Positions 41,403 to 46,464 of a stretch of 46,464 nucleotides of DNA are shown piece by piece (the stretch's first letter is position 1; every line of letters starts with the position of its first letter). The notes under the pieces were generated by a model that made no database searches, was not told the DNA's origin, and saw nothing but the letters and a program-made list of their open reading frames with translations. This stretch comes from a virus, in IMG/VR virus record IMGVR_UViG_3300037584_005362, positions 1 through 46,464 of that record, one strand, 5' to 3'. The translations under genes and the position numbers were made by a program.

Positions 41403-43340
41403 ATGTCATTAATACTTAAAAAAGAAAAAAGACAGAATTTATCAAACTTAAAAGTTTTTGTTGAGGATAATTCACTATTCTCACCAAACTACTTTAAGGT
41501 ATCTGATGTACCACAAATCCTACAAAAAGGTAAGAATCTTTTAAGAATAAAGGGTAACTCGGATAATTTAGTAGAGGGGTCTCAATTACTAATTGATGTA
41601 AGAGATACGAACGGTAATGAGATATTTTTTGAAATACCTGATTTTATTGAAGATGATAAGGGTAGAATAATATCAATTTTTGTATATCACGACAAAGGTA
41701 TTGATAACACACCAAATGGTGATGCCACAATAACAATCGTTGGTACTGCTAAGTTTGACTTAAATGGAAATCCAATACCAAAACAATTTCAAAATATACC
41801 AAATGTTAGATGGTCTGAAACAGTTACAGTAGATAGGGATAGAGGTAACACATCACCTATTATATTTAATACAACTACGTTACCAACTGTAACAGTCTCT
41901 GAAAGTATTGAGACTTATACTGACATACCACAAGGTAGTGGGTCACCAACTAAAACAACAACCACTGGTACTGATGCAAAATATATATTTAAAGGAAGTA
42001 CACCGATAGTTCAAACATCCACAAGTACTCCATTTAATCAAGAGATGGTGGGTGGTGCTTTATTTTTACACTCGTTCACAAACCCAGCGACACCTGTAAC
42101 ATCAATAAATAATCCAACTAATACTACATCTTATACAAGTTCAATCGTAGAGGTGTTAGACAATCAAACAGTTAAATTAGCAACACCATTTACAACAACA
42201 TTTGATAATAGAGTTGGATTAATACATACATTTAGTAATATAGATGTTGCATCTTATAAAATAGAGTTTTTCTCTACTGGTTCTAATACAACAACTGAAA
42301 ATCAAACTTCTTTCGCAAATCTAATAATAAGTGGTTCTGACCCTATGGTTGGTGTTGTTGATAAGGTAACGGTATTAATAAAATCAGATGGGTTGGATGG
42401 TGAGTTTGAATTGTTGAATGAAATATCAGTACCATTCAGTTCTTCTTTTTTAATAAAAACACCAGTTCCATCAAAACATCTAAAAGACGTTAAGAAAATA
42501 CAATTACTTTATTTAAACTCGATTGGTAACATATCAAGAACACAAACAATTTCGGATTCTATCGTATTTGAGGGTGTGAGTGCAGTGGTTCAAGGCACTA
42601 TTGGTGGATTTGGAATTACTGCAACCGCAATAACATCATCTCGTAATCTACAAGATGGGTCATCTGCGTTAAATATTGAAAAGGATGGTGTTATAAGTGG
42701 TTCATCTGTTTTATTAAGACAAAGTTATGAGGGTAATACATACACAATGGTGGATACCACAAATGGTACAATAGATGCTAAAAATGTTGGTAGACAAATA
42801 GTTTCAGACTCATCCGAATACTCAATATCAAACGTTGACCACGATGATTTTGATACTTTTGTAGAAAAAGCACATTATCCGATAACATTTTTAAAAGAAG
42901 AGACTCATATTGGTATATCGTTTCAGGCTAGGGGGTTTTATAACGGAGATGCATCTGGTCAAAGTAAAATTAGATTTTCTATCGCGACACCAGTTGCCTC
43001 ATCACCTGTGGCAAGTACTACTGTTGATTATTATGATTCCTGGAACAGTAGTGTATTAGACCAAGATTATACTTTACCTGTGATTGAACATGGAGCTTCT
43101 CAAATTTCAAGTAGTATATCACTCGGCACGTCTGGTTCATCATTAGTGGCAATACCAGATTCTGTAAAGGGTAAATATTGTAAAATAATACTATCACTAA
43201 GTCAAGACGTTATTGGTGGAGTTCAAGATAATGTAAGTACAAAAGTGAAAAATATTTCAATATTCGCTAGTAGACAATTTGCTGGGAATATTATAACACA
43301 TACGATATCTGGAAGTCAGTCACCAGATAGCACTACATAG
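41403..43340 (+). CDS. Tail-associated beta-rich structural protein, 645 residues
   Basis: Ser/Thr/Gly-rich beta-sandwich composition, with the N-terminal NYFKVSDVPQILQKGKNLLR and repeated strands similar in flavour to the fibre genes at 33-36 kb. A segment about residues 155-190 is Thr/Ser-rich and probably a linker. Preceded by GTGGAG about seven bases before the ATG. No enzyme motif. It lies after the recombination operon; a tail-fibre or decoration role is inferred from composition and location only. Confidence 0.6.
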   Translation: MSLILKKEKRQNLSNLKVFVEDNSLFSPNYFKVSDVPQILQKGKNLLRIKGNSDNLVEGSQLLIDVRDTNGNEIFFEIPDFIEDDKGRIISIFVYHDKGIDNTPNGDATITIVGTAKFDLNGNPIPKQFQNIPNVRWSETVTVDRDRGNTSPIIFNTTTLPTVTVSESIETYTDIPQGSGSPTKTTTTGTDAKYIFKGSTPIVQTSTSTPFNQEMVGGALFLHSFTNPATPVTSINNPTNTTSYTSSIVEVLDNQTVKLATPFTTTFDNRVGLIHTFSNIDVASYKIEFFSTGSNTTTENQTSFANLIISGSDPMVGVVDKVTVLIKSDGLDGEFELLNEISVPFSSSFLIKTPVPSKHLKDVKKIQLLYLNSIGNISRTQTISDSIVFEGVSAVVQGTIGGFGITATAITSSRNLQDGSSALNIEKDGVISGSSVLLRQSYEGNTYTMVDTTNGTIDAKNVGRQIVSDSSEYSISNVDHDDFDTFVEKAHYPITFLKEETHIGISFQARGFYNGDASGQSKIRFSIATPVASSPVASTTVDYYDSWNSSVLDQDYTLPVIEHGASQISSSISLGTSGSSLVAIPDSVKGKYCKIILSLSQDVIGGVQDNVSTKVKNISIFASRQFAGNIITHTISGSQSPDSTT

Positions 43341-43364
43341 ATTGATGTATAAAACATAATTAGG

Positions 43365-43373
43365 ATATTTATT
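43365..43373 (+). promoter_or_regulatory. ATATTTAT late-type element abutting a start codon
   Basis: ATATTTATT ends only three bases before the ATG at 43377. If it acts as a -10 element, transcription would begin near or inside the start codon and the message would be leaderless; alternatively it is a leader sequence only. Confidence 0.3.
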
Positions 43374-43376
43374 ATT

Positions 43377-45848
43377 ATGGGAAAAATAATTAACGAATGG
43401 GTAAAGTCAGTACTGACTGAGAATATAAACAAAACGATTGTAGTCTATAGTGGTAGATTTCAACCATTTCACTCTGGTCATTATGCAACTTACAAACACT
43501 TAGTGGGTAAGTTTGGTAAAGATAATGTATATATTGGAACATCAAATAAAACTGATAGTTTTAAATCACCATTTAAGTTTGTTGAGAAGAAACAAATAAT
43601 GATGAAAATGTTTGGTATTCCATCAGCTAAAATAGTTCAGATTAGGAATCCATATGCACCAAAACAAATCATTGGTAATTTTGATGAAGATACTACTGCG
43701 TTTGTAACCGTTGTTGGTGAGAAAGACAGATACAGATTAAAAGGGAAATACTTTGACCCATATCATCCTGATAAAATCCAAATGGGATATAAACAAAAAG
43801 GATATGTTTATGTAGCACCAGAACAACCAAATCCAATTAGTGGAACTGAAGTTAGGAAGTTACTATCTACTGGTTCAGATTCAAAAAGAAAATCAGAGTT
43901 CAAAAAAATATATGGTAAGTTAGACCCAAAAATATTTAATCTAATTAGTGGTAGATTAGTAAAGGTAGAACAAACTTTAGAATCATTTATGAAGTCATTT
44001 GATATAAATGATATACTAAAAGAAAGTGTTGCCGCTAATTCAGGTGCAGGTGAACCAGAAGACAGATACACACCACCTAATAAGGCAAGAACAATAAATG
44101 TATTAGGTAAAGAAGAATGGATGGAACGTGGTGGATATACCCAAATGCATTTTCCAGTTGCAGATGATATGTATCCTGAGGGTTGGGATGAGGAAACTGA
44201 AGGTAAAGACTCACGAGAGAAATCAGCACATAATCCACATTACTCAGAACCAGATATAACAATAGATTATCTTACAGGTAAACCAATAGAGGAATCATCC
44301 TCAACATCAGGACAAGGTATGGTAGATGATGGGCCAGGTATTTTCTATGGTGATTTCCAATCATATAAAAATGTAAATGATAGAACGGCATCAAAATTAG
44401 GATTTGCAGTTATTGATTATATAATGAATGATGATTCTATGGAATCGTTTGATACAGATTACCCAAAAGGTTCAGGTAGATATCCTGTTTCATTCTTTCC
44501 ATCAGGTGTAAGTAAGGATGAAGTAACGCCTGATGTTTACTTCAAATGGTTAAATCACATATCGGGTGTTGCAACAAAAGTTGGTTACAAGTTAATAGAT
44601 TTCTTAGATGCTAAAATGTCGGTAAATGAAAGTTTGATAACTGAGGGTGGTGCATACGGACATATGAATCATCCATTTGATGTTGAGATGAATTTAACAT
44701 TTGGTGATTTAAAACAAATAATCAATGGTGCTCTAAACGGTAACTTAGAACTTGCCAGAGAAAAAACAGATGGTCAGGCATTGGCCGTTAGTTGGAGAGA
44801 TGACAGAGGATTGATTGCCGCAAGAAATAAAGGACATCTAAAAAATAGTGGTGAGGGTGCTTTAGATATTAGTGGAGTGGCCTCCAAGTTTCAAGGTAGA
44901 GGTGGATTAACAGATGCATACAATTTTGCAATGACTGATTTATCTAAAGCAATTAGTGGATTATCAAAAGCTCAAAGAGATAAGATATTTCAACAAGGTT
45001 CATCTTTTATGAATTTAGAAGTTATATATCCAACATCAGTAAATGTTATACCATACGGACAACCACTATTAGTATTTCATGGAACAATGCAGTATGATGT
45101 GGATGGTAAAGCTATTGGTGAAAATCAAGGTTCTGCAAGAATCTTGGCTGGTATGATTAAACAAATCAATCAGAACGTACAAGATAATTATACTATACAA
45201 GGCCCACCTGTGATGACTCTACCAAAATCAAAAGAGTTATCATCTAAACAATCAATATTTTTATCAAAGTTGAAAAAATTACAAAGTGAATATGGATTGA
45301 GTGATACAGATGGAGTTGCTGACTATCATCAAGCATGGTGGGAATCTTGGGTTGAGAAAAACTCACCATCTACCTTAGACAACAAAACTAAGATGGGATT
45401 GGTAAAGAGATGGGCATTTATGGATAAATCATTTAGATTGGATTCCAAAAACATAAGTGATGTAAAAGTTTTAGATTGGGCTAAGAAAACTGATAAACAA
45501 GACCACAAAAAATTATCTAAGACTAATTTAAGAAAGTTTGAAGATATATTCTTAGGAGTAGGTGCTGAGGTTCTATCATTCGCAAGTTCAGTTCTAACAG
45601 TAAATCCAGATTCAGCATTAAGAGATATGAAAAAACGATTGGATAAAACTATCGTGGATATTAAGAAAAGTGGTAATGTCAAAAAGATACAAAAATTAAA
45701 ATTTGAATTAGAACGATTATTGGCCATCGGTGGGAAACAAAAGATAGTTCCAAATGAGGGTATCGTATTTGTTTATAAAGGTAATACATACAAACTAACA
45801 GGTACATTTGCACCACTAAATCAGATATTAGGTTTAATGTACTTTTAA
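43377..45848 (+). CDS. HxGH nucleotidyltransferase fused to a ligase-type nucleotidyltransferase domain
   Basis: An 823-residue protein with two enzyme-like parts. Residues about 20-190 are a cytidylyl/adenylyltransferase (NMNAT-like) fold: YSGRFQPFHSGH with His32 and His35, and an ISGTEVRKLL-type segment near 160. Residues about 435-823 have the ordered motifs of covalent DNA/RNA ligases and capping enzymes: KTDG with putative nucleophile Lys463, ARNKG (482-486), an acidic motif FMNLEV (Glu548), EGIVF (794-798) and YKLTG (Lys806). A disordered linker joins the two. The first domain could make a dinucleotide such as NAD, and the second could use or attach a nucleotide. Activity and substrate are inferred. 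Confidence 0.7.
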   Translation: MGKIINEWVKSVLTENINKTIVVYSGRFQPFHSGHYATYKHLVGKFGKDNVYIGTSNKTDSFKSPFKFVEKKQIMMKMFGIPSAKIVQIRNPYAPKQIIGNFDEDTTAFVTVVGEKDRYRLKGKYFDPYHPDKIQMGYKQKGYVYVAPEQPNPISGTEVRKLLSTGSDSKRKSEFKKIYGKLDPKIFNLISGRLVKVEQTLESFMKSFDINDILKESVAANSGAGEPEDRYTPPNKARTINVLGKEEWMERGGYTQMHFPVADDMYPEGWDEETEGKDSREKSAHNPHYSEPDITIDYLTGKPIEESSSTSGQGMVDDGPGIFYGDFQSYKNVNDRTASKLGFAVIDYIMNDDSMESFDTDYPKGSGRYPVSFFPSGVSKDEVTPDVYFKWLNHISGVATKVGYKLIDFLDAKMSVNESLITEGGAYGHMNHPFDVEMNLTFGDLKQIINGALNGNLELAREKTDGQALAVSWRDDRGLIAARNKGHLKNSGEGALDISGVASKFQGRGGLTDAYNFAMTDLSKAISGLSKAQRDKIFQQGSSFMNLEVIYPTSVNVIPYGQPLLVFHGTMQYDVDGKAIGENQGSARILAGMIKQINQNVQDNYTIQGPPVMTLPKSKELSSKQSIFLSKLKKLQSEYGLSDTDGVADYHQAWWESWVEKNSPSTLDNKTKMGLVKRWAFMDKSFRLDSKNISDVKVLDWAKKTDKQDHKKLSKTNLRKFEDIFLGVGAEVLSFASSVLTVNPDSALRDMKKRLDKTIVDIKKSGNVKKIQKLKFELERLLAIGGKQKIVPNEGIVFVYKGNTYKLTGTFAPLNQILGLMYF

Positions 45849-45850
45849 CC

Positions 45851-45859
45851 ATATTTATA
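45851..45859 (+). promoter_or_regulatory. ATATTTAT late-type element
   Basis: ATATTTATA sits just after the stop of the fusion gene and 40 bases upstream of the ATG at 45891, a spacing like those at 33131 and 14668. Confidence 0.45.
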
Positions 45860-45890
45860 TGAAATGATAAAATTAATTGATGAGTAAATT

Positions 45891-46418
45891 ATGAAATCTA
45901 AATCTAAGAAGAAATTACTAATTGAGCAGATTAAAAAACTACAAAGAATAGTAGAACAAGCTGGACTTGAGAAATGTCCTACTGCTACTCAAGATTTGAT
46001 GGTAAATACTGCCAATCGTGATAGGGCTATAAAAACGGATTACATAACCTACGGCCCATTAAATGTAGAAGAACCTGGTGATTATTGGGAAAAGATAGCT
46101 GAGAAGTGGGATACTACATTGGAAGCGGCTAAAAAATCGAGATGTGTAAATTGTGTAGCATTTGATATATCACCAAGAATGATTGAGGGATGTATACCTG
46201 CATTTACAACACAACCAGTAGAGGATGATTTTGGTATATTAGGATATTGTTGGATGCATCATTTTAAATGTCATTCAGCACGTTCTTGCAATACATGGGC
46301 TGGTGGTGGGCCAATCAGTGATGATAGTGAATCCTATAAATGGCAAAAAAAGAATTTTAAACAAGCGTTAAATCCAAAACCAATTGACCCTACTATGTAT
46401 AAGGGAGATGGTTCATAA
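45891..46418 (+). CDS. Cys/His-rich, probably metal-binding protein
   Basis: The 175-residue product has a basic N-terminal helix and a cysteine-rich core: CVNC (about 100-103), a lone Cys (about 115), then YCWMHHFKCHSARSCNTWAG (about 134-153). Spacing resembles small zinc or iron-sulfur sites in certain phage virion proteins (a high-potential-iron-like arrangement), but the metal is not clear from sequence. It is located after structural genes and behind a late-type element, so a virion-associated role is plausible. Confidence 0.6.
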   Translation: MKSKSKKKLLIEQIKKLQRIVEQAGLEKCPTATQDLMVNTANRDRAIKTDYITYGPLNVEEPGDYWEKIAEKWDTTLEAAKKSRCVNCVAFDISPRMIEGCIPAFTTQPVEDDFGILGYCWMHHFKCHSARSCNTWAGGGPISDDSESYKWQKKNFKQALNPKPIDPTMYKGDGS

Positions 46419-46429
46419 AAAAAGTAGTT

Positions 46430-46464
46430 ATGAGTAAATTAAAAAATGTAAAGGCAGTTAAAGA
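46430..46464 (+). CDS. Start of a further gene (3'-partial)
   Basis: ATG 46430 opens a frame (MSKLKNVKAVK) that runs off the window. It lies 11 bases after the previous stop. The A/T-rich leader with no Shine-Dalgarno is like that of its neighbours. Too short to interpret. Confidence 0.5.
   Translation, partial: MSKLKNVKAVK

Overview
The window reads as a fragment of the genome of a T4-like (myovirus-type) phage, probably infecting a marine Bacteroidetes/Flavobacteriia-type host. It is AT-rich, densely packed and entirely transcribed from the + strand. The T4-like assignment rests on a gp55-type late sigma factor, a gp5-type spike, gp25 and gp6 baseplate wedge proteins, a gp61-type primase and a gp46/gp47 (SbcCD) recombination nuclease. 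The host guess rests on promoters close to the Bacteroidetes TTTG/TAnnTTTG type, A/T-rich leaders that mostly lack Shine-Dalgarno sequences, a tmRNA tag starting with Gly, a DUF2490-like outer-membrane barrel and a DUF4494-like small protein. The host is an inference. No integrase, IS element or CRISPR array is visible.

Layout. 1-3.1 kb: small unknown genes with tRNA-Leu(UAG), tRNA-Lys(UUU) and a possible structured RNA. 3.1-8.3 kb: dUTPase, a secreted protein, a membrane-anchored GH73 glucosaminidase, an AsnRS-like class II synthetase core, and an outer-membrane barrel translationally coupled to a PiT phosphate transporter. 8.4-9.5 kb: tmRNA, tRNA-Glu(UUC), an acyl-CoA thioesterase. 9.6-13.2 kb: a VWA/metallopeptidase-like protein and a MoxR-type AAA+ ATPase, each behind its own strong promoter. 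13.2-16.4 kb: small unknown genes and Hsp20. 16.5-20.6 kb: UvsE, a coiled-coil membrane protein, ClpP, GroES, an HD hydrolase. 20.6-36.8 kb: late sigma factor followed by baseplate and tail genes. 36.8-41.4 kb: T7-type endonuclease I, primase, and an SbcD-SbcC fusion. 41.4-46.4 kb: a tail-like protein, a nucleotidyltransferase-ligase fusion, and a Cys-rich protein.

The regulatory layer is the most striking hidden signal. Seven promoters carry a TTAACA box at a nearly fixed distance (35-38 bp) upstream of the -10 element, with further copies stepped 10-11 bp upstream, on one face of the helix. They precede small early-looking genes, the outer-membrane/PiT pair, the tmRNA, the VWA and MoxR genes, and uvsE. 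Two further promoters without the box precede clpP-groES and the primase-SbcDC operon. A third motif, ATATTTAT, recurs shortly upstream of structural and late-looking genes and may be the target of the gp55-like sigma factor. Together this suggests three expression classes, as in T4 but with different DNA signals.

The most unusual proteins are an 823-residue fusion of an HxGH adenylyl/cytidylyltransferase with what looks like a covalent DNA/RNA-ligase-type nucleotidyltransferase (KTDG motif), the single-chain SbcD-SbcC nuclease, and a primase whose zinc ribbon has lost most of its cysteines.
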